DNA from: Candidatus Woesearchaeota archaeon
Lineage (GTDB): Archaea > Nanobdellota > Nanobdellia > Woesearchaeales > JAHWHD01
Length of the DNA stretch: 51,056 nt
Assembly: GCA_019323515.1 (NCBI GenBank)
Contig: JAHWHG010000009.1
Span: 1 to 51,056, forward strand
Direction of reading: 5' to 3'
This document shows positions 33,160 to 42,043 of this stretch, in pieces (position 1 is the first letter of the stretch; each line of letters begins with the position of its first letter). The translations under genes and the position numbers were made by a program. Under the pieces are notes generated by a model. That model was not told the DNA's origin. It was given only the letters and a program-made list of their open reading frames with translations, and ran no database searches.

Positions 33160-33687
33160 ATGAAAAAAACTATTATTATAATTGGTTTAATCATTCTTGT
33201 ATTAAGTATATTAGGTTGCGCAAAACCTGAAACTGAGGTCCAGCCTGTAGTAAAATTAGAGAATCATGTATTAGATTTTCCATATGAAGAGATTTCTGAT
33301 TCTGAAATCGAGGCATTGAGTTTAGCGATTAATGATGAATACAAAGCAAGAGCTACCTATAGAAAAGTGATTGTGAAGTTTGGTTCAGTAAGACCGTTTG
33401 CCAATATCATGAAAGCTGAAGAGATTCATATAAACGAACTTAAAAATATTTATGAAAAGTATGGATTAACAATCCCAGAGGATGAATGGTATGAGGTAGT
33501 GCCTGAGTTTGATTCTCTTGGAGAGGCATGTAAAGCTGGGGTTGAGGCTGAGGTTGAAAATGCTGCGCTTTATGATGAATTGTTCTCTAAAGTGGATAAC
33601 CAGGACATTACTGCTGTTTTCACTGCTCTGAGGGATGCTTCAAAGAATAATCACTTGCCTGCTTTTGCAAGGTGTGGTGGAAGCTGA
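33160..33687 (+). CDS. DUF2202/ferritin-like lipoprotein
   Basis: The protein is 175 aa from ATG 33160, which follows AGGTGAT. It has a lipobox (LSILGCAKPE) after a hydrophobic signal, so it is likely lipid-anchored, and a helical bundle with E/H residues (NDEYKARATYRK, AEEIHINELKN, EVENAALYDEL) as in DUF2202 proteins, relatives of ferritin-like domains. An upstream in-frame ATG (33070) is less likely. The TATA box GTTATATAAA is at about 33045. Confidence 0.75.
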   Translation: MKKTIIIIGLIILVLSILGCAKPETEVQPVVKLENHVLDFPYEEISDSEIEALSLAINDEYKARATYRKVIVKFGSVRPFANIMKAEEIHINELKNIYEKYGLTIPEDEWYEVVPEFDSLGEACKAGVEAEVENAALYDELFSKVDNQDITAVFTALRDASKNNHLPAFARCGGS

Positions 33688-33724
33688 TTAAAAAAAATCA
33701 TGTGAATTTTAGGGGTGGTTTAAT

Positions 33725-33928
33725 ATGCCAATAGTTAAGATTGAAACATGGCCAATTGAGAAGGAGAAGAAACCTTTGATTATAAAGAAGATAACAGATG
33801 TATTCACAGAGATGGGGATACCTAGCCAGGCAGTGACTGTGCTAATCCATGAGACAGAGCTAGAGAACTGGGGAAGTGCAGGTGAGCAGCATTCTGTTAA
33901 GTTTAAGGATTTGAGGAAGGACAGTTAA
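33725..33928 (+). CDS. 4-oxalocrotonate tautomerase-like protein
   Basis: This 67-aa protein begins M-P, leaving the catalytic Pro after removal of Met (PIVKIETW), with the later conserved Thr/His region (TVLIHETELENWG). It tautomerises keto-enol substrates. The start is set by GGGGTGG upstream. Confidence 0.85.
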   Translation: MPIVKIETWPIEKEKKPLIIKKITDVFTEMGIPSQAVTVLIHETELENWGSAGEQHSVKFKDLRKDS

Positions 33929-34011
33929 TTTTTATTTATTTTCATACAATATTTCAATATATTTATATACTATTTAGTTTTGAATTCTGGTATCAAACGA
34001 GGTGAATGCTA

Positions 34012-35250
34012 ATGGCGAATGCTTTTCTTAATGCACAGAAGCAGTTGATGGAAGCTGCTAAGATCATGAAACTAGATCAGAATGTTCTTGAGATAGTCAA
34101 ACAACCGCTTAGAGTGGTTGAGGTTAATTTTCCTGTAGTTATGGATGATGGCAAGGTTAAGGTCTTTAAAGGGTATAGAAGTCAGCACAATAACAGCAGA
34201 GGTCCTTTCAAGGGTGGAATTAGGTATCACCCTGATGTTAATATTGATGAAGTAAAAGCACTTTCAATGTGGATGACATGGAAATGCTCTGTAGTTGGGA
34301 TTCCGTATGGTGGCGGTAAAGGAGGAGTGATAGTTGACCCTAAGAAGCTGAGTGAGAAGGAGAAGGAGAGATTGTCAAGAGCCTATATTGAAGCTATAAA
34401 GCCTTTTATTGGACCTTTGAAGGATGTTCCAGCTCCTGATGTATACACAGACCCGCAGATAATGGCGTGGATGGTTGATGAGTTTTCTAGATTAGAGGGA
34501 AACTTCACTCCAAGCACTATAACTGGAAAGCCGCTTGAGGTTGGCGGAAGCAAGGGAAGGATGTATTCAACATCAAAAGGTGGCGAGTATGTGACGCATA
34601 AGCTTGCTGCTAAGTTGAAACTAAAGAAAGGGGCTACTGTTGCTGTCCAAGGTTTTGGGAATGTAGGAAGTTTTTATGCGAAGTTCCTTCATGATGCAGG
34701 TTATAAGATTGTTGCAGTAAGTGACAGTAAAGGTGCTATCTATGATCCTAAGGGTTTTGACCCTTACAAGGTTGAAGAAGTTAAGATGAAGCAAGGTACA
34801 GTGTGCAAGTATAAAGCTAAATGTATAAGCAATGAAGAATTGTTGGAATTAGCTGTTGATGTTCTTGTGCCAGCTGCACTTGAGAATGTGATAACAAAGG
34901 ATAATGTTGATAAGATTAAGGCAAAGGCTATAGTTGAGATGGCAAATGGACCAATCACTCCTGAAGCTGATGTTGTGCTGGAGAAAAAGAAGATACCAGT
35001 TGTGCCTGATATTTTAGCAAATGCCGGTGGCGTGACTGTCTCGTACTTTGAATGGGTGCAGAATCTTATGAACTTTTACTGGAGTGAGAAGGAGGTTCTA
35101 GAAAAATTAAAGCCTTTGATGGATGATGCATTTGATGATGTATGGAAAGCTTCTAATGAACATAAATGTAGCTTAAGAATGGGAGCATATATTGTAGCTG
35201 TCAAGAGAGTTGCAGATTCAATAAAGTTAAGAGGTTTTAAGGGGTACTGA
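34012..35250 (+). CDS. Glutamate dehydrogenase
   Basis: This 412-aa protein has the GDH signature with catalytic Lys (PYGGGKGGVIVDP), substrate residues (GGIRYHPDV), catalytic Asp (PAPDVYTD) and the NAD(P) motif VQGFGNVGS. The length is typical. I chose ATG 34012 rather than 34006, because GAGGTGA lies seven bases upstream of it. TATA TTTATATA lies at about 33960. Links amino-acid breakdown to central metabolism. Confidence 0.95.
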   Translation: MANAFLNAQKQLMEAAKIMKLDQNVLEIVKQPLRVVEVNFPVVMDDGKVKVFKGYRSQHNNSRGPFKGGIRYHPDVNIDEVKALSMWMTWKCSVVGIPYGGGKGGVIVDPKKLSEKEKERLSRAYIEAIKPFIGPLKDVPAPDVYTDPQIMAWMVDEFSRLEGNFTPSTITGKPLEVGGSKGRMYSTSKGGEYVTHKLAAKLKLKKGATVAVQGFGNVGSFYAKFLHDAGYKIVAVSDSKGAIYDPKGFDPYKVEEVKMKQGTVCKYKAKCISNEELLELAVDVLVPAALENVITKDNVDKIKAKAIVEMANGPITPEADVVLEKKKIPVVPDILANAGGVTVSYFEWVQNLMNFYWSEKEVLEKLKPLMDDAFDDVWKASNEHKCSLRMGAYIVAVKRVADSIKLRGFKGY

Positions 35251-35256
35251 AAAAAA

Positions 35257-35421
35257 ATGGAAGACAGAAAAAAGAATGAAAAATTTGTACAGGATATGCT
35301 TGAGAGAGCTGAAAAGAACGAACAGCATGGGAAGATACTTCTTTCTAAGGATGCAGATCCTGCTGAAGTTGAGAGTATAATGAAAGAGCTTCAGAAAAAA
35401 GCTTTCAAGGAGAGGAGATAG
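35257..35421 (+). CDS. 54-aa charged helical protein
   Basis: ATG 35257 opens a 54-aa frame (MEDRKKNEKFVQDMLERAEK, ending ELQKKAFKERR), seven bases after the GDH stop, so probably co-transcribed. It overlaps the convergent 35405-35974 gene by 17 bp. Coiled-coil-like; no known family. Confidence 0.6.
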   Translation: MEDRKKNEKFVQDMLERAEKNEQHGKILLSKDADPAEVESIMKELQKKAFKERR

Positions 35422-35974
35422 TATATCTCTCCACTTTTGTTTCTTTGTCATTACCTTTACTATAAATCGCTGAAAAGGAATAGTAGACAAATATTCCAAA
35501 CAAGAATGCAGCTGCTAAACATCTTGCAGTTCTAGGTTCTCTATATTTATCTTCATTGACAAAAAAGAAGAAGTCCCAAATCTTTTCCTCAAGGTCTGGT
35601 TCCTGCACAGGTTTTAGTGGTTTAGGTCTTTTCTTGATACTTTTAGTAACAGGTACTGTAAGATTTGATTCATCAGCAGATAGAACTGATGTGTATATGT
35701 TTTCTCTCTTGGTACTAAAATAATCCCTTACTTCATCTGCTCCTTCAAGAGAGATATCATAATCATGATGAGTGTCTAGTTCAACTGACCTAAGTGGTGG
35801 TAAGTTATCAGGGTCAGGTTTTACTAAGTTATACTCACCAGATGTAAAAGGTTCATAAGAATCCTGTAATCTCTCAACGCGTTCCCTAGCCTTTTTTCTG
35901 GTAAGATCAAGTTTCTCAGCTTTTTTTTGTATTTCAAGCTTCTTCTTTTTACGTTTCTGTCGCTTTTTTGACAT
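35405..35974 (-). CDS. Basic-tailed single-pass membrane protein, unknown
   Basis: This 189-aa protein has a very basic coiled N-terminus (MSKKRQKRKKKKLEIQKKAE), a disordered acidic middle and one membrane helix near the C-terminus (about 151-170, ARCLAAAFLFGIFVYYSFSA). It could anchor a nucleic-acid-binding tail to the membrane (inference). Confidence 0.65.
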   Translation of the reverse strand: MSKKRQKRKKKKLEIQKKAEKLDLTRKKARERVERLQDSYEPFTSGEYNLVKPDPDNLPPLRSVELDTHHDYDISLEGADEVRDYFSTKRENIYTSVLSADESNLTVPVTKSIKKRPKPLKPVQEPDLEEKIWDFFFFVNEDKYREPRTARCLAAAFLFGIFVYYSFSAIYSKGNDKETKVERYTISSP

Positions 35975-36029
35975 AACTATCAGGCAGTACTTGGCAATTT
36001 TTAAATATTATGAAATTCCTTTAAAAGCG

Positions 36030-36308
36030 ATGAAAAGGTGTGAAAACAGGCATTGCAGGAATAACAGGGGTGGGTTCTGCGGTCTTAATAGAGCGAATGA
36101 TGAAAATGTGTATTGCTTGCTAACTGAGGATCAATGGATTAAGATAAGGGAGTATCAAGAAGAGCGTTTCAAAAAAGGACTGATTAAAAAGGATAGAAAC
36201 TGTGTACATACTGACTGCCTTAATAATATAAAAGGGTACTGCTGCCTAATATCTGAGGTTAATCTTTTGCAGTTTCTTGGTGAAAAGCAGATTGATAAAT
36301 TGTTCTAG
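36030..36308 (+). CDS. Cys-rich protein with duplicated motif
   Basis: The protein is 92 aa from ATG 36030, about 25 nt after a TTTTTAAATATTA box. It has a repeated motif C-x4-C-x2-N-x3-G-x-C: CENRHCRNNRGGFC and CVHTDCLNNIKGYC. Two metal sites or two disulfide units are likely. I do not know the family. Confidence 0.65.
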   Translation: MKRCENRHCRNNRGGFCGLNRANDENVYCLLTEDQWIKIREYQEERFKKGLIKKDRNCVHTDCLNNIKGYCCLISEVNLLQFLGEKQIDKLF

Positions 36309-36380
36309 GTATATTCAATCGTAATCTATCTGGAAGATATTCAGAAAAGTTTAAATATGATATGTACTTATTGCATACAT

Positions 36381-36599
36381 ATGGCAAAAGACACAAGAAA
36401 GAGGCTGGGGAGATATGCTGCAGTGAACCTTCCAAAGCCTTTGTGTGATGAGCTTGATGAGATTGTTAAGAAAGAAGGAATCTATGGTTCTAGGGCTAAG
36501 CTGACAGTCAAAATCGTACAGGATTTTATTGAGCGCTGGAGACGTGACCAGATAGTTAAAAAGCAGATTGAGAAAAGGATTAAAAAGAAGTTATATTGA
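36381..36599 (+). CDS. RHH-like small regulator
   Basis: The protein is 72 aa from ATG 36381 (MAKDTRKR), preceded by GTTTAAATATGA, so leaderless. The YAAVNLPKPLCDELDEIVKK part fits an RHH strand plus helix, with a basic tail (RDQIVKKQIEKRIKKKLY). It probably binds DNA; the target is unknown. Confidence 0.7.
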   Translation: MAKDTRKRLGRYAAVNLPKPLCDELDEIVKKEGIYGSRAKLTVKIVQDFIERWRRDQIVKKQIEKRIKKKLY

Positions 36600-36669
36600 G
36601 ATTGTTTGTAGTTAATATAGTTCTTGAGTAAAATAAAGTTTATATATGTTGTATATATAACTAAGATTT

Positions 36670-37686
36670 ATGAACCTTGAGCTGAAGATTAAGGATAATC
36701 TTGTATTCTTTCCAGTGTGTATGCATACAAGGGGAAACTTATGTATAGAACTAGACCCAGGAAGCAGTGAAAACCCTGAACTTATTTCAGATGATTTAGT
36801 GACACATACACTTGCCCGTGAAAGGTCGTTAAAACAAGGTGGTCTGCTTAAGCAGGCATATGATGTTAAGATTGACCTTGACCTGACTGATAGATTTGTA
36901 AGAGTGCCTAGGAAGATTAGAAGAATTGCAAGAGAGGTAACCAAAGGCATAAAGGATAAGGAAAAAAAGCTTGATGCATTGTATGAGAGATTAAGTGATG
37001 AGTTTAAGAGCAGTTATGTGCCTTTTGATTATGTGCAGACCTTTGCAAGTTATATTGAGAGGATAAATGATAAACCAAACAAGAATCAGACACATAATAT
37101 AATTAAATCTTATTTTCCTTTTATCAAGAGAAGGTTAAGACAGAATGCTGACAAGCATGATAAGCGCGATATCAATAGGTGGTTTGACAGAAGGATGAGG
37201 TTCTTATTAGGAGAATACCTAAGAAAACGTTTCAGGCCAAACTCAAAGCCTTATACAATCGCGTTATCGTTTCTTGAGCTTGCTGCAGAGAAATGGAATC
37301 CATTTTTCTGTAGTATATGGGACAGGCAAGGACTTAACAAGTTTGATTATCATCAGAAGAACGGAAGCGGTTGTTTCCAGAAGTCAAAGTTCATGAGAAA
37401 TGCTTGTATAAGTGTAGGTCTTCCTGCTGCAATTGTTATAGGTTATGAACCTAATGATCTTAAAGGAAGGCATGCTTGGACTTGCGTAAAGACAGACAGG
37501 TGGCAGCATGTAGATGTAACGCATTGCGTTAGAGAGTTAGAAGATTATTTAGTGGCTTTTGAGTTTCCAAGTGATGCAAAGGTTCTTGGAGCAAAGTTAG
37601 TTGTTCCGCCGTATGAATATGATGATTTTAAAATCTTGGGCGAGTATAAAATATGCAGCCCTTCACTTGCCCTTAGACCCAATTGA
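36670..37686 (+). CDS. Transglutaminase-like cysteine protease
   Basis: This 338-aa protein has a C-terminal transglutaminase-like site: Cys in GSGCFQKSKFMRNA, His in GRHAW and Asp in HVDVTHC. The N-terminal 200 residues are basic and helical. Such proteins cut or crosslink peptides; the partner is unknown. It overlaps kae1 by 14 bp at the convergent ends. Confidence 0.75.
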   Translation: MNLELKIKDNLVFFPVCMHTRGNLCIELDPGSSENPELISDDLVTHTLARERSLKQGGLLKQAYDVKIDLDLTDRFVRVPRKIRRIAREVTKGIKDKEKKLDALYERLSDEFKSSYVPFDYVQTFASYIERINDKPNKNQTHNIIKSYFPFIKRRLRQNADKHDKRDINRWFDRRMRFLLGEYLRKRFRPNSKPYTIALSFLELAAEKWNPFFCSIWDRQGLNKFDYHQKNGSGCFQKSKFMRNACISVGLPAAIVIGYEPNDLKGRHAWTCVKTDRWQHVDVTHCVRELEDYLVAFEFPSDAKVLGAKLVVPPYEYDDFKILGEYKICSPSLALRPN

Positions 37687-38665
37687 CAGCGACGTCGTCA
37701 GTTCTCCAGTAAGGTATAATAGCTGTTTCTGAAACATCCTGGCGCTTTCCTGCTTTGTACTCAAGGATTCCCTGCCATGCAATCATTGCTGCATTGTCAA
37801 CATTATACTGGTTAGGAAGTGCATAAGATTTTGCATTTCTCTCGCTGCACATAATTTCTGCCATCTCTTGAAGGCGGGTGTTGCATGCAACTCCTCCTCC
37901 TAGAAGAAGTTCGTTCTTGTCGCAGTGTGCCATTGCTCTTTCTGAAACCTCTAGAAGCATTGCAAACACAGTCTCCTGGACAGAGTAGCAGATGTCTTCT
38001 TTTGAGTATTTGTTTTGTTGTATAAGCTGTTTTACAAATGTTAAGATTCCACCGAATGAAACATCCATGCCTTTAACAACATATGGAATCTCGAGATAGT
38101 TTTTACCCTGTTCTGCAAGTGCCTGGATCTTTGGACCTCCTGGGAAACCTAAGCCGAGTTCTCTTGCAACACAGTCAAGGAAGTTTCCTATTCCGATGTC
38201 CAATGATTCGCCGAAGATTCTGAACTTGCCTCCTTCGTATGCAATAATCTGTGTGTTTGCTCCTGATGCATATAATAGAACAGGATCTTTTGCATCTGTT
38301 AAAAGTTGTCCGATTGTAAGGTGTGCAATGCAATGGTTAACTCCTATGATTGGGATATTATGTTTTAGTGAAAGGCACCTCGCGAAAAAGGTTCCGATCC
38401 TTAAAGCGTGGCCTAGACCAGGGCCTTGACTGAATGAGATTAATGAGATGTCTTTTATTGTTAGGTTTGCCTTTTCTAAAGCTTGTTTAAGGACTTCATC
38501 ACATACCTGGATATGATGGTCAGCTACCTTTGCAGGAATCATGCCGCCTTCTCCTTCTTCTGTCTTAAAGCCATTGATTATGTTTGATAAGACCTTGCCT
38601 TCAAAACTAACTACAGCTATTCCAAAGGTGTGTGCAGTGGTTTCTATTCCTAGGCAGTATTGCAT
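37673..38665 (-). CDS. Kae1, tRNA threonylcarbamoyladenosine synthesis subunit
   Basis: This 330-aa protein has the ASKHA fold and metal motif HCIAH (111-115), GIETTAHTFGIAVV at the start, FSQGPGLGHALRIG, and D in VDNAAMIAW. Kae1, with Bud32 and partners, makes t6A on tRNA. It is a stand-alone Kae1 without the Bud32 fusion found in some archaea. Its start overlaps the upstream RING-like gene by 16 bp. Confidence 0.95.
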   Translation of the reverse strand: MQYCLGIETTAHTFGIAVVSFEGKVLSNIINGFKTEEGEGGMIPAKVADHHIQVCDEVLKQALEKANLTIKDISLISFSQGPGLGHALRIGTFFARCLSLKHNIPIIGVNHCIAHLTIGQLLTDAKDPVLLYASGANTQIIAYEGGKFRIFGESLDIGIGNFLDCVARELGLGFPGGPKIQALAEQGKNYLEIPYVVKGMDVSFGGILTFVKQLIQQNKYSKEDICYSVQETVFAMLLEVSERAMAHCDKNELLLGGGVACNTRLQEMAEIMCSERNAKSYALPNQYNVDNAAMIAWQGILEYKAGKRQDVSETAIIPYWRTDDVAVNWV

Positions 38666-39231
38666 TTTGGTTTTAGAAGTTGAGGGGTTTTATTTAAATT
38701 TGATGGTAGCTGGTTCATCTTGTGTTCTAAAGAAACAGTTAATTCGTTAATCTCTGTACCCCTACGAATTGAATCTACAATAGATCCAAATCCACATCCA
38801 AACTGTAAAAATAATCCTGAAAGATACATTGCCATGCTTGCAAGTGGAGAGGTTCCTGGGACATTTGAAATCCCTATAAGGGATATTCCTGAAGCACAGC
38901 CAATGAAATATATTATTTGAGATATTTCCATCTTGTTTTTGCATGAGATTATCTTCTCACCTTCCAGGATTAAGTCAAGGCTTGTATCACAGCCGTATGT
39001 AGCGCATTTTCCGTTGTATTCTAAGCAATCCTTGTGATACCTTGCATCACATCTTGGGCATTCCACGACATTTGGTTCACCGAAGATTTTTTTGTAGAAG
39101 TTAAATTCACCGAATACTCTTGAAAGGAATGAAGGTTTTGCTACTTCTTCTCCGCAGATTTCGCAGTAGCTTGAGCTGGTTGGTTGTACTTTGCTTAGTT
39201 CTATTTCTAAATCACTTTTTGCAGGGAGCAT
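38650..39231 (-). CDS. RING-like two-TM protein 1
   Basis: This 193-aa protein has a zinc-binding N-terminal domain: YCEICGEEV, then VECPRCDARYHKDC and LEYNGKCATYGC, a C-x2-C / C-x2-C-x4-H-x2-C / C-x4-C arrangement as in prokaryotic RING/zinc-ribbon domains. Two membrane helices (about 105-122, 128-147) follow. It shares this layout with the proteins at 39212-39766 and 46564-47148. It overlaps both neighbours (20 bp upstream, 16 bp with kae1). E3-type activity is only a guess. Confidence 0.75.
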   Translation of the reverse strand: MLPAKSDLEIELSKVQPTSSSYCEICGEEVAKPSFLSRVFGEFNFYKKIFGEPNVVECPRCDARYHKDCLEYNGKCATYGCDTSLDLILEGEKIISCKNKMEISQIIYFIGCASGISLIGISNVPGTSPLASMAMYLSGLFLQFGCGFGSIVDSIRRGTEINELTVSLEHKMNQLPSNLNKTPQLLKPKCNTA

Positions 39232-39766
39232 TTTGAGTTAGTTGTTTTCTATTTGTGATTCTTTCTACAAGCTTGTTTTTCTGTCTGTTGAGAAATTCTC
39301 TCTTGTCTCCACAGGAGATATATCCACAAAACATTCCGATAAGAGCTGCTTGAGAACAGGCATATAACCAGAGGTTAGATGCGCCACCGTTTATCCATGA
39401 ACCTATACCGCAGATGCCAATAAACATAGCTATAGTGTGGGTATAGGATCTTCTGTTTATGTCTTTAAGATTTCTATTAACAGAGCTATATTCAAGCATA
39501 TCCTCTAAAACAACATTACAACCATAAGTAGAACATCTTCCATTGTATTCAAAACAGTCCTTGTGGTATTTTGTTTTACAAGCAGGACACTCATAAACTT
39601 CAGGCAGGGGTTTAAACATACTTTTAAAGATAAAGTGTGTAATCTTATCGTAAAGCGATGGAACCTTAACTTCTTCACCGCAGACTCCACAATTACTTTT
39701 ATCTCTCTGTTCAACTTTAGAGAGTCTGATGTCCAGGGTTTCATATTTTACAAGTTCATTTGACAT
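39212..39766 (-). CDS. RING-like two-TM protein 2
   Basis: This 184-aa protein is a paralog of 38650-39231. The motif is NCGVCGEEV, then YECPACKTKYHKDC and FEYNGRCSTYGC. Two membrane helices (about 108-122, 125-144) and a basic Lys-rich tail follow. The start of both proteins reads ...IRLSKVEQ / ...IELSKVQP just before the first Cys, so the pre-RING segment is also conserved. Likely co-transcribed with RING 1 and kae1. Confidence 0.75.
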   Translation of the reverse strand: MSNELVKYETLDIRLSKVEQRDKSNCGVCGEEVKVPSLYDKITHFIFKSMFKPLPEVYECPACKTKYHKDCFEYNGRCSTYGCNVVLEDMLEYSSVNRNLKDINRRSYTHTIAMFIGICGIGSWINGGASNLWLYACSQAALIGMFCGYISCGDKREFLNRQKNKLVERITNRKQLTQNAPCKK

Positions 39767-39798
39767 AAAAACTAGAACAAGTACTGCTTATTTAAAGA

Positions 39799-40221
39799 TT
39801 ATTGAGACTTATCGCTTAGGAATTTTAGCTTGGCTTCGTCAGGCAATTTTAGTAGTCTTTGTTCTCCAAGTTCAAGGATGTCGTTCATGTCTGTTCTTGA
39901 ACACTGTTGAGCAATATGTGATGCGACTGCTGCAAAGCCAAATGCAAGCATACCATACTCAAGAACATTACTGTCAAAAGCTGTCATGCCTTTTAATGAT
40001 GGAATAAATTCTGTCAATATGCTCTCAAGTGAATAAAGACAAAGGTCAACACCAAATAATACAGAGGAGATATAACGAACTTTAGAGAAGAACCTTTTAT
40101 GAAGTTCAAGTCTTTGATATGCTAAGGCATCCTTGTCATCATAAACACATTCAGGTTTTCCCTGGTACGCATCGATATCAAGGAGCTGATCTTCGAGTTT
40201 CAAATATAAGCAGTTAGGCAT
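39799..40221 (-). CDS. Two-TM protein, possible degenerate RING-family member
   Basis: This 140-aa protein lacks the Cys pairs but keeps the layout of its neighbours: a polar N-terminus (LKLEDQLLDIDAYQG), two hydrophobic segments (about 49-70, 86-105) and a charged tail. Upstream of the RING pair on the same strand. It may be a RING-less relative; unsure. Confidence 0.55.
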   Translation of the reverse strand: MPNCLYLKLEDQLLDIDAYQGKPECVYDDKDALAYQRLELHKRFFSKVRYISSVLFGVDLCLYSLESILTEFIPSLKGMTAFDSNVLEYGMLAFGFAAVASHIAQQCSRTDMNDILELGEQRLLKLPDEAKLKFLSDKSQ

Positions 40222-40390
40222 GATGCCTAGAACATGATTAGATTATAAAAAACCTTGGTTATGTACTTTTATAAAGGTTTCTTAATAGTTCTCACTTTGA
40301 AGTAATAAATATGGCAAGATTTATAAAGATAATTAGTGTTCTACGTATATAAATTATAGTTGAAAATATACATTTATGAGGGGATATAAA

Positions 40391-42022
40391 ATGGCAAATG
40401 ATTTAGAAGGGAAGGTAAAAGATGCACCAAATGGGGGTGTTGATGAGTTTTATGTTGCATATACACCAAGATTAGGTGCATTAAAACAATTATCAGAGAA
40501 ACAGTATAGGGATAAATCCAGTGCTTTGATTGAGTATGTAAGAAACACATGGGATGCTGATGCAGACAATTGCTGGATAACATATAAGGCTGATAAAATC
40601 ATAATCAAAGATGATGGATTAGGAATGACAAGAGATGAGTTAAGAAAGTTCATGCGTATCGGAGAAGGTGGGAGCAAGACAGGATTCACTGATGAGAAGA
40701 AAAGGCAGTACATGGGAGAGTATGGTGTTGGTAACCTTGCAGCTTACTCAATTGGTGAAGGGATTAGGATAACTACAGTTAGTAAGAAGAATGGCAAGAA
40801 GATTGTAACAGACATAAACTACAAAGACCTTGAAAAAGCTGAGAAAGCTGGACAGAATTTCTATGATGTTAAGAAGGTAGCAAGAGAAGAAGACACTTCT
40901 GAACCGCATGGCACTGTAATAGAGATTTATGGAATTAACAAGAAATACAGGACAAGGGTCACAGAGTTATTAGAGAAGCTAAAAAAGGACATAGGAGTAA
41001 GGATGAGGACTGCTATGAACCAGAAAGGAAAAAAGAAATGGAATTGTTATCTTAATGGGAAGAAGATTGATTCCTATATTGACCAGTTCCTTAAAGGAGC
41101 AAAGGAACATCAGTTTGAGTTTGAGGTAGAGGATCCTGATACCAACCAGGTTCATAGGGTTAGAGGATGGTACAAGGTTGCAAAGGATGCTCTTGATAAA
41201 GAATTTTCTGGAATCTATCCTGTCATCAACTCAGAGATGCCTATTAAGGATGGCCATAGGTACAATCCTGACAGTATAGGGAATTTCATGGGACTTAAGC
41301 ACAGGATCTACGGATGCTTTGAGGCAGATTTCCTTAAACCTTTACTTGACGGTAACAGGGATGGGTTTACTGACGAAGACAGTCCATTGCTAAAGAATAT
41401 CTATAACCAGATTAATAAACTGATGCGCGGTCTTGTCAAGGAAGAGGAAGAAAGGAAAAGAAACGAGCTTGACCAAGGTCTTGAGAAACTGCTTGAAGAG
41501 GCTTCAAAAGAAGTAAGTTTTGCACTTTCAAGAGTACCGATATTTGACCATAACGTGAAAAAGACAGAGATAAGGAAGGTTGAAAAGATTATCCCAATCC
41601 AAGGCAAAGGAGATGGCGGTAAAAAGAAATGGAAACCGACAGGAGGAGGTGGAGGAGAACCTCCTGCAGGAGGCGATAAGCCAGATGACAAGGAACCAAA
41701 TAAGTTCAGGAAGGTAAAGGTTGACAAGGAAGTTAATGTCGGTGGTCATAAGTTCAACATAAGGCATGCAGATGAAGGGTCTGAGAAGGATTATGCAAGA
41801 CTTAATGCTCCTGGTGAAGAGATAATTGTAAACACTGGACATAGCATGTTCAAGAAAGCAAAGAGCCAGGGAGAAAAGACACTTAAGATGTATATTATCT
41901 GTAACGTACTTAAAAAACTTGCAGAATACAAAGCATTAGTTATTGACAAGCCGCACGGAACTCCTGAACACGCTGACGAGATTTACAATAACGCGCTCAA
42001 GTCAATAGGTCAGATTGTCTAA
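40391..42022 (+). CDS. GHKL (Hsp90/MORC-like) ATPase
   Basis: The protein is 543 aa from ATG 40391, which follows GAGGGGAT. The Bergerat ATP site is complete: E48/N52/D55 in IEYVRNTWDAD, DDGLGM (74-79), GEYGVGN (109-115) and later HGTVIEI. A Gly/Pro linker (GGGGGEPPAGGDKP) leads to a C-terminal domain (EEIIVNTGHSMFKKA). It is the first gene of a four- to five-gene operon. Similar ATPases occur in stress and defence gene clusters, but no specific system is recognised. Confidence 0.8.
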   Translation: MANDLEGKVKDAPNGGVDEFYVAYTPRLGALKQLSEKQYRDKSSALIEYVRNTWDADADNCWITYKADKIIIKDDGLGMTRDELRKFMRIGEGGSKTGFTDEKKRQYMGEYGVGNLAAYSIGEGIRITTVSKKNGKKIVTDINYKDLEKAEKAGQNFYDVKKVAREEDTSEPHGTVIEIYGINKKYRTRVTELLEKLKKDIGVRMRTAMNQKGKKKWNCYLNGKKIDSYIDQFLKGAKEHQFEFEVEDPDTNQVHRVRGWYKVAKDALDKEFSGIYPVINSEMPIKDGHRYNPDSIGNFMGLKHRIYGCFEADFLKPLLDGNRDGFTDEDSPLLKNIYNQINKLMRGLVKEEEERKRNELDQGLEKLLEEASKEVSFALSRVPIFDHNVKKTEIRKVEKIIPIQGKGDGGKKKWKPTGGGGGEPPAGGDKPDDKEPNKFRKVKVDKEVNVGGHKFNIRHADEGSEKDYARLNAPGEEIIVNTGHSMFKKAKSQGEKTLKMYIICNVLKKLAEYKALVIDKPHGTPEHADEIYNNALKSIGQIV

Positions 42023-42043
42023 ATAGAATAATTGCCTGAGAAA

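Noticed and set aside
41401..41842. Long antisense open frames in the GHKL gene
   Set aside because: They are opposite a well-supported coding frame, have low-complexity composition (poly-Pro/Ser) and no ribosome site.
40391..42022. Histidine kinase reading of the GHKL ATPase
   Set aside because: No dimerisation/phosphoacceptor His region precedes the ATPase, and the layout fits Hsp90/MORC-like proteins better.
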